Positions 36,345 to 44,032 of a stretch of 64,000 bases of DNA are shown piece by piece (position 1 is the stretch's first letter; every line of letters begins with the position of its first letter). This DNA comes from Methylosinus sporium. GTDB lineage: Bacteria > Pseudomonadota > Alphaproteobacteria > Rhizobiales > Beijerinckiaceae. The notes beneath the pieces are model-generated. The model worked only from the letters and a program-made list of their open reading frames with translations, made no database searches and was not told the origin of the DNA. The position numbers and the translations under genes are program-made. The stretch covers positions 62,001-126,000 of the forward strand of contig NZ_PUIV01000003.1 in the NCBI RefSeq assembly GCF_003113265.1, written 5' to 3'.

Positions 36345-36878
36345 TCAGTGCTTCAAATGCTCTATCCCTCGTGTGACGGCGAGCCTGATGCGTTCCTTCA
36401 GGGCGTCGCTGCTCACCTCATAATTCGAGAAATCGCTGTCATTGGCGTAGACGCCGACAGGTAATGTCAGTGATTGGAAAAAGGCGAACAAGGGCCGCAA
36501 TTGGTGATCGATCACCAATGAATGTCGATCGCTGCCGCCCGTCGCGGCGAGCAGAACGGGCGTACCGATCAGCGCCTCGTGATGGACGAGATCGAAGAGA
36601 TGCTTGAAGAGACCGGTGTAGGAGCCGCGATAGACCGGAGTCGTAACGACCAGCGCGTCCGCGGTCTCGATTTGTTTCACGGCTTCGCTCACCGACGGGG
36701 GAGCGTCCTTTGCCGAAACGACTCCGGCGAGATCGGAGACGAGATCGGCGACCGAGATCGCATGGGCTGAGATCGCCGTCGATGCGGCGATTTCCGCCGT
36801 GATCGCTTGCGCGAGAGCAGCGGCGCGTGATGGGTGTCCGAGGCCGCCGGATACGGCGACGAGCTTTATCGCGGTCAT
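36345..36878 (-). CDS. msuE: NAD(P)H-dependent FMN reductase (MsuE/SsuE-type)
   Basis: This 177-residue flavodoxin-like reductase supplies FMNH2 to two-component monooxygenases. It begins VAVSGGLGHPSRAAALAQA (phosphate/FMN loop), contains TADALVVTTPVYRGSYTGLFKHLFDLVH and ALIGTPVLLAATGGSDRH, all typical of SsuE/MsuE. It is third in the minus-strand run ssuD-msuC-msuE (49 bp after msuC). That placement indicates it reduces FMN for SsuD/MsuD and MsuC here, and probably for SfnG nearby. The symbol follows Pseudomonas msuEDC by context; ssuE would be an equal choice. Confidence 0.88.
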   Translation of the reverse strand: MTAIKLVAVSGGLGHPSRAAALAQAITAEIAASTAISAHAISVADLVSDLAGVVSAKDAPPSVSEAVKQIETADALVVTTPVYRGSYTGLFKHLFDLVHHEALIGTPVLLAATGGSDRHSLVIDHQLRPLFAFFQSLTLPVGVYANDSDFSNYEVSSDALKERIRLAVTRGIEHLKH

Positions 36879-36927
36879 GTCGTCTCCTGTGTGAGAGCTA
36901 TGAAAGCCGGCTGTGGCGCAGCTCCGT

Positions 36928-38094
36928 TCAAGAATAGAAGGAAGGCATAGGATAGGCGCCGTTCAGCGCGAAATCGCCGAGCTCCTTCAGCTTGTGATCG
37001 AGCGGATCGTGAAGCGTATGCGTGCGCGCATTACGCCAGAAGCGGTCGAGCCCGGCGCGGGCGGTCGTCGCGCGCGCGCCCATGATATCGAACATGCGGC
37101 TGCCGACGTCGAGCGCCGCGCGGGCGCTCGCGACCTTGGCGGTCGCCACATCGATCGCAATGGCGCCGCGTTCTTGCGGCGTGATCGCGTCGCCGCGCGT
37201 CCAGCCGCGTTGAAAAGACTGCACGGCGCGATCGACCAGCGCCTCCGCCCCGCAGACCTGCGCCCAGAGCTCACCTGTCGTATGGAGAGTGAACGGATCG
37301 CCGCCGATGCGCGCCACGCCGTCGCCCGGCAGCTCCCGCACATAGCCGATGGCCGAATCGAGCGCGCCACGCGCCAATCCGACATAAATGGCGACGAGAA
37401 TGAGCTGCGCGAGACATGGCCGCAGGGTTGCGAAAGGCGAGCCGAGCGGCCCGGGCGAAACGAGCAGCTCGTCCTCACGCACCTCGACCGCGTCGAAAGA
37501 CACGGAGCCGCTGTCGGTCTGGCGCTGCCCCATATTGTCCCAATCATCGTGAATCCGAATTCCGCCGCGCCGGGTCGGAATGACGACGATCTTCAATTTT
37601 TCCAGATCGTCGAGCGCCGAGACGACGAGCATGTCGGAATCGCTCGCGCCGGAACAAAAGCTCTTCGCGCCGTCGAGCCGATAGGATTCGCCCTGCCGCC
37701 GCAGCCGCAGGCGAGAATCTTTCGGATTGACCGCATTGCCCCAAAAGCAATTCTCGCGAACCGTCTTCTCCATGGCGCGCCGCGTCTGCTCGGCTGTCCC
37801 GAAGAATTGGAGCGTGGCGATCATCAGATGATGAAACGCGAAAAGATGGGCGAGCGAGCTGTCGACCGCCGCCATTCGCCGAATAATGGCGAATATCTCC
37901 ACCCAATCCGCGCCGCCGCCACCGAATTCGTGAGGGATGGAGAGGGTCAGCAGGCCGCTGTCGCGAATGAGATCGCGCTCGTGCTTGGCCGTGCTGCCCT
38001 GCTTGTCCCTTTGGGCGGCGTTCGAGGCGAGCGCGGCGAGCAGGCGCTCGAGCGCGACAGCGGTCGCGCGGATCTCGACGATGCGGTCAGACAT
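36928..38094 (-). CDS. msuC: Acyl-CoA dehydrogenase-fold flavin monooxygenase (MsuC/SfnC-like)
   Basis: This 388-residue member of the acyl-CoA dehydrogenase superfamily is of the group D monooxygenase/DszC type. Motifs include LTLSIPHEFGGGGADWVEIF, FFGTAEQ, FWGNAVNPKDSRLRLRR, KSFCSGASDSDMLVV and the C-terminal FDIMGARATTARAGLDRFWRNARTHTLHDPLDHK, typical of DszC/SfnC/MsuC. Family members such as MsuC use FMNH2 from a partner to convert methanesulfinate to methanesulfonate. It lies 14 bp downstream of ssuD/msuD and upstream of the FMN reductase, the msuEDC gene set. A pure acyl-CoA dehydrogenase role is unlikely in this context. Confidence 0.82.
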   Translation of the reverse strand: MSDRIVEIRATAVALERLLAALASNAAQRDKQGSTAKHERDLIRDSGLLTLSIPHEFGGGGADWVEIFAIIRRMAAVDSSLAHLFAFHHLMIATLQFFGTAEQTRRAMEKTVRENCFWGNAVNPKDSRLRLRRQGESYRLDGAKSFCSGASDSDMLVVSALDDLEKLKIVVIPTRRGGIRIHDDWDNMGQRQTDSGSVSFDAVEVREDELLVSPGPLGSPFATLRPCLAQLILVAIYVGLARGALDSAIGYVRELPGDGVARIGGDPFTLHTTGELWAQVCGAEALVDRAVQSFQRGWTRGDAITPQERGAIAIDVATAKVASARAALDVGSRMFDIMGARATTARAGLDRFWRNARTHTLHDPLDHKLKELGDFALNGAYPMPSFYS

Positions 38095-38108
38095 TTATGA
38101 TGCGCTCC

Positions 38109-39269
38109 TCATGCCGCGGCCGAAGGCGCGGCGTCGGGCTTCGCCGCGACGCTTCCAAACGGACCGGTGATCTTCTTGCCCGGCAACGTCCCGCGCGCCT
38201 CGACTCCGAGCCTCGGAAACATGAGCTCGGCGAAACGATAGGCCTCCTCCAAATGCGGATAGCCGGAAAGAATGAAACTGTCGACGCCGAGCGCCGCATA
38301 TTCACGCAAGCGCGCCTCGACCTGCGCCGGATTACCGACGAGCGCCGTTCCTGCGCCGCCCCGCGTCAATCCGACGCCGGCCCAGAGATTGGGGCTTATC
38401 TCGAGGTCTGCGCGCGTGCGCCCTCCGCCTTTGCGCAATTCGAGCATTCTCCTCTGGCCAATCGAATCCATCTTCGCGAAGGTCTTCTGCGCCTCCGCGA
38501 TGGCGCCATCATCCAGGCGGCTGATGAGGGAGTCCGCCGCCGCCCAGGCTTCGTCCTCCGTCTCGCGAACGATCACATGAAGCCGCACTCCGAAGCGGGG
38601 CGCGCGTCCGAACGCCGCCGCACGACGCCGCACATCCGCGATCTTCTCGGCGACCGCGGAGGGCGGCTCTCCCCATGTCAGATAAGTGTCGACAGCGCGC
38701 GCTGCGAGCTCGTGCGCGGGCTCCGAGGAGCCGCCGAAATAGAGCGGGGGCCTCGGGCTCTGCACCGGCGGAAACAGCAGCTTCCCCTTCTCCATATCGA
38801 AATGCGCGCCGTGAAAATCGACGCTCTCATCTGTGTGGCTCGCGTGAAGAAGCGCCTCCCATGCGCGCACGAACTCCGCCGAGACGGCGTAGCGAGCCGC
38901 ATGATCGAGAAAGAGGCCGTCGCCGGCGAGCTCGCTCGCATCGCCTCCGGCGACGAGATTGATCAACAGACGCCCGCGCGACAGACGATCGAGGCTCGCC
39001 GTCATGCGCGCCGCCAGCGCCGGTTGCACCAGGCCCGGCCGTAAGGCTACGAGAAAGCGCAAGCTCTTCGTCGATTCGATCAAGCTCGCGGCGACGATCC
39101 ACGGATCTTCGCAGGAGCGTCCGGTCGGAATGAGAACGCCATAGTAGCCGAGGCTGTCGGCTGCCACCGCTATCTGCCGAACATAATCGAATGTCGCCGT
39201 CCGCGCGCCCTCCTCCGCGCCGAGATAGCGCGAGTCGCCATGCGTCGGAATGTACCACAAGACTTCCAT
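38109..39269 (-). CDS. ssuD: FMNH2-dependent alkanesulfonate/methanesulfonate monooxygenase
   Basis: This 386-residue bacterial luciferase-fold enzyme starts at the ATG at 39269 ([17 protein letters not shown]), with AGGA 7-8 nt upstream. Longer extensions have no similarity. Diagnostic segments are [70 protein letters not shown] and [22 protein letters not shown], nearly identical in layout to E. coli SsuD. It cleaves R-SO3- to sulfite and aldehyde. With msuC and sfnG nearby, methanesulfonate (giving formaldehyde) is a likely substrate, so msuD would also be an apt name. First gene of the ssuD-msuC-msuE operon. Confidence 0.93.
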   Translation of the reverse strand: MEVLWYIPTHGDSRYLGAEEGARTATFDYVRQIAVAADSLGYYGVLIPTGRSCEDPWIVAASLIESTKSLRFLVALRPGLVQPALAARMTASLDRLSRGRLLINLVAGGDASELAGDGLFLDHAARYAVSAEFVRAWEALLHASHTDESVDFHGAHFDMEKGKLLFPPVQSPRPPLYFGGSSEPAHELAARAVDTYLTWGEPPSAVAEKIADVRRRAAAFGRAPRFGVRLHVIVRETEDEAWAAADSLISRLDDGAIAEAQKTFAKMDSIGQRRMLELRKGGGRTRADLEISPNLWAGVGLTRGGAGTALVGNPAQVEARLREYAALGVDSFILSGYPHLEEAYRFAELMFPRLGVEARGTLPGKKITGPFGSVAAKPDAAPSAAA

Positions 39270-39387
39270 GATCCGATCCTGTTCGCCGATTCGAGCGCGG
39301 CCATACGAGACTTTTTTTGCAATCGGCGGCCGCAAAAGACGGGCCAATCTCTCGACCCTCGAATCCTCGGTCTTTTTGTCCTTCGGC

Positions 39388-39434
39388 TGTTGCATTCGAA
39401 GCAATTCCGACCCGGCTCTGCGGCAAGCGCAACA
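39388..39434. promoter_or_regulatory. Two TGTTGC motifs upstream of ssuD (candidate activator sites)
   Basis: TGTTGC occurs at 39388-39393 on the plus strand (followed by ATTCGAAGCAA) and at 39434-39429 on the minus strand (followed by GCTTGCC). They lie about 120-165 bp upstream of ssuD, the usual distance for an enhancer of a sigma-54 promoter. The same hexamer occurs twice upstream of sfnG. A weak -24/-12-like pair with 9-nt instead of 10-nt spacing is seen near 39352-39364, so the promoter itself is not certain. Confidence 0.35.
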
Positions 39435-39436
39435 GC

Positions 39437-40312
39437 TCATGCCAGATCGAGGCGCAGCAGGCGCGCGGCGTTGCGCCACGCGACTTTCTCGATCACTTCC
39501 TCGTCCAAGTCGAGGCGCAGGAAATCGGCGACGCTCTGACCGAGAGGGCGAAACGGATAGGACGAGCCGAACAGGACTTGATCCGCGAGACATCCACTCG
39601 CGGCGTCCGCGTAGCGCCGGCCGCCCGGCGCGAAGAGATACATGTCCGGCGACACGAAGACATTCTCGTTACGAAAGGCGACGCCGATCATCTCGTCGAT
39701 TCGGGGATAGAAGGCGTGGCAGCAGATGATGGGAAGGGTCGGAAAGGCCCTTGCGATGCGATCGACGGCGAGCGGATCGTTGCGCCGTAGGTCCGGCGTC
39801 GTCGGACCAGACATCATGAAGACCGGCGCGCCGAAGTCCGCGCAGACTTCGTAGACGGGAAACAAAGTAGCGTCGTCGTGAGAGATCGGCTCCCCCAAAA
39901 AAGCGGGATCGACATTGACGCCTGCGAACTTAAGCTCCTTCAGGCAGCGCTCCGCCTCGTCGGCCGCGCCTCTTCCGGCGAAGAGTTGCGGGTCGACCGA
40001 GCCGACGCCGAGCATGCGCCCTTCCGACGAGCGAGACAGCGTCGCCAGCACATCATTTGAAATCCGCACGCTCGGCGTGCTGCGTCCCACCATGACAGCG
40101 ATGTCGATCTCCGCCGCATCGAGTTCTCGACGAAACGAAGGAAGGTCGGGCGCTCGCGTGAAATGGTCGATATCCTCGGAGCCCAGGCGGCGGTTCATCC
40201 AGCGCACGGTTTCGAAGTCGGCCGATCCAGGCTCCGCTCCGAAGAAGGAATGAAGGAATGATGGTCGCGCGCGCATGTCGACGATATGCCGCGGGCGGTT
40301 CGATCGTGTCAT
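39437..40312 (-). CDS. Amidohydrolase-2 family metal-dependent hydrolase
   Basis: This 291-residue TIM-barrel protein of the amidohydrolase-related (PF04909) type begins with the strand [11 protein letters not shown] in place of the usual DxHxH. Recognisable parts are [72 protein letters not shown] and [12 protein letters not shown]. The first metal motif is changed to DMRAR, losing both histidines, while the central His (CCHAF) is kept. Metal binding may thus be altered. It sits between ssuD and sfnG, divergent from sfnG. Its reaction in organosulfur metabolism is unknown. Confidence 0.8.
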   Translation of the reverse strand: MTRSNRPRHIVDMRARPSFLHSFFGAEPGSADFETVRWMNRRLGSEDIDHFTRAPDLPSFRRELDAAEIDIAVMVGRSTPSVRISNDVLATLSRSSEGRMLGVGSVDPQLFAGRGAADEAERCLKELKFAGVNVDPAFLGEPISHDDATLFPVYEVCADFGAPVFMMSGPTTPDLRRNDPLAVDRIARAFPTLPIICCHAFYPRIDEMIGVAFRNENVFVSPDMYLFAPGGRRYADAASGCLADQVLFGSSYPFRPLGQSVADFLRLDLDEEVIEKVAWRNAARLLRLDLA

Positions 40313-40351
40313 TCGAAGGTCCTCTCGACGTGCCTCGGAAGTAAGCGCATC

Positions 40352-40365
40352 GCAATCGAGGCGCC
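40352..40365 (-). promoter_or_regulatory. Possible sigma-54 promoter for the amidohydrolase gene
   Basis: On the minus strand CCGGCGCC-TCGA-TTGC has the invariant GG and GC dinucleotides at 10-nt spacing (GG at 40365-40364, GC at 40353-40352) and a perfect TTGC -12 element. The -24 element is only partly consensus. It lies 40 bp upstream of the amidohydrolase ATG. Confidence 0.35.
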
Positions 40366-40405
40366 GGATCGGGACTCGGCAGATCGCGGCCTATCGCAAT
40401 CGCAT

Positions 40406-40449
40406 TGTTGCATGTGCAGCAGCGCCGCTCCTCGACTGTTGCGAATGCA
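40406..40449 (+). promoter_or_regulatory. Repeated TGTTGC-N3-TGCA motif, candidate enhancer for a sigma-54 activator
   Basis: TGTTGC-ATG-TGCA (40406-40418) and TGTTGC-GAA-TGCA (40437-40449) are 31 bp apart, about three helical turns, and end 55-86 bp upstream of the -24 element of the sfnG promoter. Spacing and duplication are what is expected for bound dimers of an enhancer-binding protein such as the one at 44020-46014. Confidence 0.45.
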
Positions 40450-40503
40450 ATCGCCGTCCCCCGTGATAATGCGGAAAACCGTAATCACCGGCCGAAAATC
40501 GGG

Positions 40504-40519
40504 TGGCACGCGCCGTGCT
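40504..40519 (+). promoter_or_regulatory. Sigma-54 (-24/-12) promoter of sfnG-sfnB
   Basis: TGGCACG-CGCC-GTGCT matches the sigma-54 consensus TGGCACG-N4-TTGC(A/T) with the invariant GG (40505-40506) and GC (40517-40518) separated by exactly 10 nt. Only the first T of the -12 box differs. It lies 71 bp upstream of the sfnG ATG. In Pseudomonas, sfnG is also sigma-54 dependent through SfnR. Confidence 0.75.
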
Positions 40520-40589
40520 CATTCATAGATGATCGATGCGCGGTCGCGTGACTATCGGCGGCGCGCGCGGGCCACCAGGGAGACTAAGG

Positions 40590-41702
40590 ATGAGCGGCGC
40601 TTCTTCGCCTTCGGCGCATCAAAAAACGGAGGCGATCAAATTCGCCTATTGGGTTCCGAATGTCTCGGGCGGCCTCGTCATCAGCAAGGTCGAGCAGCGC
40701 ACGAGCTGGGATATCGACTATAACCGCAAGCTCGCGCAGATCGCCGAAGCGTCAGGCTTCGAATACGCCTTGACCCAGATCCGCTTCACCGCCGGCTATG
40801 GCGCCGAATATCAGCACGAGTCGGTGAGCTTCTCCCATGCGCTGCTCGCGGCGACCGAGAAGCTCAATGTGATCGCGGCGATTCTTCCCGGCCCGTGGCA
40901 TCCGGCGGTCGTCGCCAAGCAGGTCGCGTCGATCAGCTGGTATACCGGTGGGCGGCTCGCGGTGAACATCGTCTCGGGATGGTTCCGCGGCGAGTTCCAG
41001 GCGATTGGCGAACATTGGCTCGATCACGACGAGCGTTATCGGCGCTCGGAGGAGTTCATCCGCGTTTTGCGCGGCGTGTGGTCGCAAGACGATTTCAGCT
41101 TCGCGGGCGATTTCTACCGCTTCCGCGCCTACACGCTGAAGCCGAAGCCGGTCAGCCCGCCGGAGATATTCCAGGGCGGCAGCTCGCGCGCGGCGCGCGA
41201 CATGGCGGCGCGCGTTTCCGACTGGTATTTCACCAATGGCAACACGATCGAAGGCATTCAAAAACAGGTCGACGACATTCGCGCCAATTCCGCGCAGAGC
41301 GGTCATCGGGTGAAGATCGGAGTCAACGCCTTCGCCATCGTGCGCGACACGGCCGAGGAAGCGCGCGCCGCGTTGGACGACATTCTGACCCATGCCGATC
41401 CGGACGCGGTTCGCGCTTTCCATCACGAGGTTCAGAACGCCGGTGCGGCTTCGCCGGAGCGCGAAGGCAATTGGGCGAAATCGAGCTTCGAGGACCTTGT
41501 CCAATACAATGACGGCTTCAAGACCAATCTCATCGGCTCGCCGGAAGAGGTCGCCCGGCGGATCTTGGATCTCAAGGCGGTCGGCGTGGATCTCGTCCTT
41601 CTCGGCTTCCTGCATTTTCAGGAGGAGATCGAGTTTTTCGGCAAGCGCGTCATTCCGCTCGTGCGCGCGCTCGAGGCCGAGCAAGCCCGCTTGGCCGCGT
41701 GA
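40590..41702 (+). CDS. sfnG: Dimethyl sulfone monooxygenase SfnG
   Basis: This 370-residue FMNH2-dependent luciferase-fold monooxygenase starts at the ATG at 40590, preceded by AGGGAGACTAAGG. It is recognised by IKFAYWVPNVSGGLVISKVEQRTSWDIDYNRKLAQIAE, YALTQIRFTAGYGAEYQHESV, SGWFRGEFQAIGEHWLDHDERYRRSEEFI and FQGGSSRAARDMAARVSDWYFTNGN, all SfnG signatures. SfnG converts dimethyl sulfone to methanesulfinate and formaldehyde. FMNH2 would come from the nearby MsuE-type reductase. It is first in sfnG-sfnB, under a sigma-54 promoter. Confidence 0.93.
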   Translation: MSGASSPSAHQKTEAIKFAYWVPNVSGGLVISKVEQRTSWDIDYNRKLAQIAEASGFEYALTQIRFTAGYGAEYQHESVSFSHALLAATEKLNVIAAILPGPWHPAVVAKQVASISWYTGGRLAVNIVSGWFRGEFQAIGEHWLDHDERYRRSEEFIRVLRGVWSQDDFSFAGDFYRFRAYTLKPKPVSPPEIFQGGSSRAARDMAARVSDWYFTNGNTIEGIQKQVDDIRANSAQSGHRVKIGVNAFAIVRDTAEEARAALDDILTHADPDAVRAFHHEVQNAGAASPEREGNWAKSSFEDLVQYNDGFKTNLIGSPEEVARRILDLKAVGVDLVLLGFLHFQEEIEFFGKRVIPLVRALEAEQARLAA

Positions 41703-41774
41703 GCGTCTCGAAACAGATTCGTCGATCGGAACTGCGCTTCGATCCGCAATGACAGAATAAGTTGAGGCACGAAA

Positions 41775-42959
41775 ATGTCGGAAGTCAACAGAGCAGAAGC
41801 GTTCGAACGGCTCGATCGCGTTATCGAGACCGTGATCGCCGGCAATGCGGAGCGCAATGACGAGAAGTCGCTGTTCCCCGCCGAGAATCTCCATGCGCTC
41901 GCCGAAGCCGGATGGACGCGCGCGCTGGTCTCGCCGGAATATGGCGGGCTCGGACTCGATCATACGGCTTTCGCGGAGGCCGCCTATCGCATCGGACAGA
42001 AGGACGCCTCGACGGGCCTCGTCTATGTGATGCATGTCGGCGCCGCGCAGACGATCAATCTCTATGGCGCGCATGATCAGAAGCTGCGCTGGCTGAAGCC
42101 GCAGGACGGAAAATATCTGCTCGGAACCTACTCGACCAGCGAGCGCGCCTCCGGCGGTCACTGGTGGTATAATTTCTCGCAGGCGTCGCGCGACGGCGAT
42201 GATTATATCGTCAATGCGGAAAAATCCTTCACCACCTCCTCCGGCAAGGCGGATTACTACATCACGCAGACGCGCACGCCGGACGCGCGCGATCAATCGG
42301 ATATCTCCTTCTTCATCGTGGATGGGAAATCGCCGGGCATCACGCCCGGGCCGTGGAACGCGCTCGGCGTGCGCGGAAACCATTCCGGTCCGATCCGCTA
42401 CGAGGGCGTGAAGGTCGCGCGGAGCAATCGTCTCGGCGAGGAAAATCAAGGCAAGGAGATCATCTACAACGGCGTCTCGCCGGTCTATCTGATCGGCCTC
42501 GGCGCGGTGTGGGAAGGGGTCGCCCGCGGCGCTCACGATACGGCGGTGGGACATATCAAGAATTCGATCCACAAGGACACGAGCAAGCGTCTCGCCGATT
42601 ATCAGGCGATCCGACAGGAGCTCGCCAAGCCGAAAGTGCTGATCGAATCACTCGGACCCTGGCGGCGTGAGCTCGCGGCGGGGCTCGACGTGCTGTGGTT
42701 TTCGGGCAAGCCGCAATCGGAGCTGCTGATCGCGCTCACCGAATTCAAGGTTCATGCCTCTGAGACCGCCAATCTCTCCGCCGCGGCCGCGCTCACCGTC
42801 ACCGGCGGCTACGGCTACAAGAAGGGCGCACTCGAGCGCTATTTCCGCGACGCCCGCGCCGGCATCGGCATGGGGCCGTCGAACATCATCGCGCGCGACT
42901 GGATCGGCAAGACTGCGGTCGGCCTGCCGCTCGAGCTGTTCTACGAAGGCGGCGAATAG
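41775..42959 (+). CDS. Acyl-CoA dehydrogenase-fold sulfur acquisition oxidoreductase (SfnB-like)
   Basis: This 394-residue flavoprotein of the acyl-CoA dehydrogenase superfamily is 72 bp downstream of sfnG on the same strand. Segments include LVSPEYGGLGLDHTAFAEAAYRIGQKDASTGLVYVMHVGA, GTYSTSERASGGHWWYNF, AEKSFTTSSGKADYYI, NALGVRGNHSGPIRYEGV and the C-terminal LTVTGGYGYKKGALERYFRDARAGIGMGPSN. Unlike MsuC it keeps a more canonical acyl-CoA dehydrogenase C terminus. SfnB-group proteins occur with sfnG and are induced under sulfate limitation, but their substrate is not settled. The precise subfamily needs a profile search. Confidence 0.75.
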   Translation: MSEVNRAEAFERLDRVIETVIAGNAERNDEKSLFPAENLHALAEAGWTRALVSPEYGGLGLDHTAFAEAAYRIGQKDASTGLVYVMHVGAAQTINLYGAHDQKLRWLKPQDGKYLLGTYSTSERASGGHWWYNFSQASRDGDDYIVNAEKSFTTSSGKADYYITQTRTPDARDQSDISFFIVDGKSPGITPGPWNALGVRGNHSGPIRYEGVKVARSNRLGEENQGKEIIYNGVSPVYLIGLGAVWEGVARGAHDTAVGHIKNSIHKDTSKRLADYQAIRQELAKPKVLIESLGPWRRELAAGLDVLWFSGKPQSELLIALTEFKVHASETANLSAAAALTVTGGYGYKKGALERYFRDARAGIGMGPSNIIARDWIGKTAVGLPLELFYEGGE

Positions 42960-42960
42960 A

Positions 42961-42996
42961 GCGCTTTCCGATCGAACGGAATCGTTCGATCGATCA
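42961..42996. repeat. Palindromic repeat element, copy 1 (after sfnB)
   Basis: This 36-bp unit contains GATCGAACG-GAAT-CGTTCGATC, a perfect 9-bp inverted repeat with a 4-nt loop (42970-42991). A second copy with 33 of 36 identical bases lies at 43956-43991, after ompW. Both follow stop codons immediately. Confidence 0.8.
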
Positions 42997-43023
42997 GAAT
43001 TCGCTCCAAATCAAGAAAAGCCG

Positions 43024-43059
43024 GAGCAGTTTTCGATCCATTCGGATCGGAAACTGCTC
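43024..43059. repeat. Long inverted repeat between sfnB and ompW
   Basis: GAGCAGTTTTCGATCC (43024-43039) and GGATCGGAAACTGCTC (43044-43059) pair over 16 bp with a single G-T mismatch-type position and an ATTC loop. A shorter hairpin AAAGGCG-CCTT-CGCCTTT (43065-43082) follows, then CGTTTCGTTTCC. Together they probably terminate or stabilise the sfnGB transcript; they resemble dispersed repeats rather than an operator. Confidence 0.65.
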
Positions 43060-43114
43060 GAGCAAAAGGCGCCTTCGCCTTTCGTTTCGTTTCCCTGCAT
43101 TTCGAGGAAAGAAG

Positions 43115-43948
43115 ATGAATCTCCCGTACCGCGTCATCGGTGCGGCGAGCGCGCTCGTCTGCGCGAACGCCGCCTACGCCGCCGATCTGCTGTCGCGCGC
43201 GCAGCCGCAACCAGCAACGATATCCTCCGTCGATTATCAGCCCTTCCAGATCAGGCTGCGCGCGACGGCGATCGTTCCCGACGGCGGCTTTTCGGTTTTC
43301 GACCGCTTCGGAACCGTGCCGGCCGTCACCGGCATCGCAGCCGGCGTTCCCGGCGGCCAGATCTTCGGCGCCGGCGTTCACGCCTCCACATCGATCATTC
43401 CCGAGATCGATCTCAGCTATTATTTCGACGAGCATTTCGCCGTCGAGACGATCGCCGGCTATACGCGGCACACTCTGACGGCGACGGGCTCGCTCGCCGG
43501 CATTCCGGTCGGCGCGACCAATCTTCTGCCGGTATCGCTGCTCGGCCAATATCATTTCACCCAATTCGGCGCCTTCCAACCCTACATCGGCGTCGGCGTC
43601 ACTTGGGCGGTTCCCTATGGCTACAGCCCGGGCAACGGCTGGACGCCTCTCGGCACCGCGCTCGGCTTCACCGGCTATGATTCGGTGCGCGCTCTGCAGA
43701 TCGGAACCTCGGTCGGCGTCGCGGGACAGATCGGCTTCGATTATATGATCACGCCCAACATCGGCGTGAATGTCGATCTGAAGCGCATCATGGCGGAGCC
43801 GACCGCCTATGCGACGATCTATAATTCCGCGCTCAATCAGAACATCTATGTCAAGGTCAAGTCGAACATCGATCCTTGGCTCGCGAGCGTCGGCGTCACT
43901 CTGCGCTTCGGCGGCGCGGCGACGCAGCCGATCCTCGCCAAATATTGA
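43115..43948 (+). CDS. OmpW-family outer membrane beta-barrel protein
   Basis: This 277-residue protein has a signal peptide (cleaved near NAAYAADLL). OmpW hallmarks are QIRLRATAIVPDGG, SIIPEIDLSYYFDEHFAVETIAGYTRHTLTATGSL, LLPVSLLGQYHFTQFGAFQPYIGVGVTWAV and a terminal aromatic strand ending in Tyr. Eight-stranded OmpW barrels pass small hydrophobic compounds. Its position next to sfnGB suggests entry of methylated sulfur compounds, but this is inference. It is flanked by two copies of a palindromic repeat and may have moved as a unit. Confidence 0.9.
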   Translation: MNLPYRVIGAASALVCANAAYAADLLSRAQPQPATISSVDYQPFQIRLRATAIVPDGGFSVFDRFGTVPAVTGIAAGVPGGQIFGAGVHASTSIIPEIDLSYYFDEHFAVETIAGYTRHTLTATGSLAGIPVGATNLLPVSLLGQYHFTQFGAFQPYIGVGVTWAVPYGYSPGNGWTPLGTALGFTGYDSVRALQIGTSVGVAGQIGFDYMITPNIGVNVDLKRIMAEPTAYATIYNSALNQNIYVKVKSNIDPWLASVGVTLRFGGAATQPILAKY

Positions 43949-43955
43949 CGCGAAA

Positions 43956-43991
43956 GCGCCTTTCGATCGAATGGAATCGTTCGATCGATCA
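43956..43991. repeat. Palindromic repeat element, copy 2 (after ompW)
   Basis: This copy matches the unit at 42961-42996 at 33 of 36 positions. Its inverted repeat is GATCGAATG-GAAT-CGTTCGATC (43965-43986), with one mismatch that would be a G-U pair in RNA. It starts 8 bp after the ompW stop. Confidence 0.75.
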
Positions 43992-44002
43992 CACGCCGAG
44001 CC

Positions 44003-44032
44003 AAAAGCGCGAGGCGCCGTCAGGCGCCTCGC
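44003..44032 (-). terminator. Intrinsic terminator of the sigma-54 activator gene, overlapping its stop codon
   Basis: On the minus strand GCGAGGCGCC-TGAC-GGCGCCTCGC is a perfect 10-bp stem with a 4-nt loop (44032-44009), followed by GCTTTTGG. The TGA stop codon of the regulator gene is the first three bases of the loop, so the stem is built partly from the last codons. It could also act on convergent ompW transcripts. Confidence 0.6.

Noticed and set aside
40752-42572. A 606-codon open frame antisense to sfnG and sfnB
   Set aside because: It spans two sense genes with clear family signatures and has no domain of its own.
42961-43082. CRISPR-like repeats near ompW
   Set aside because: Only two copies of the unit exist, 1 kb apart with a gene between, and no regular spacer pattern or cas gene is present.
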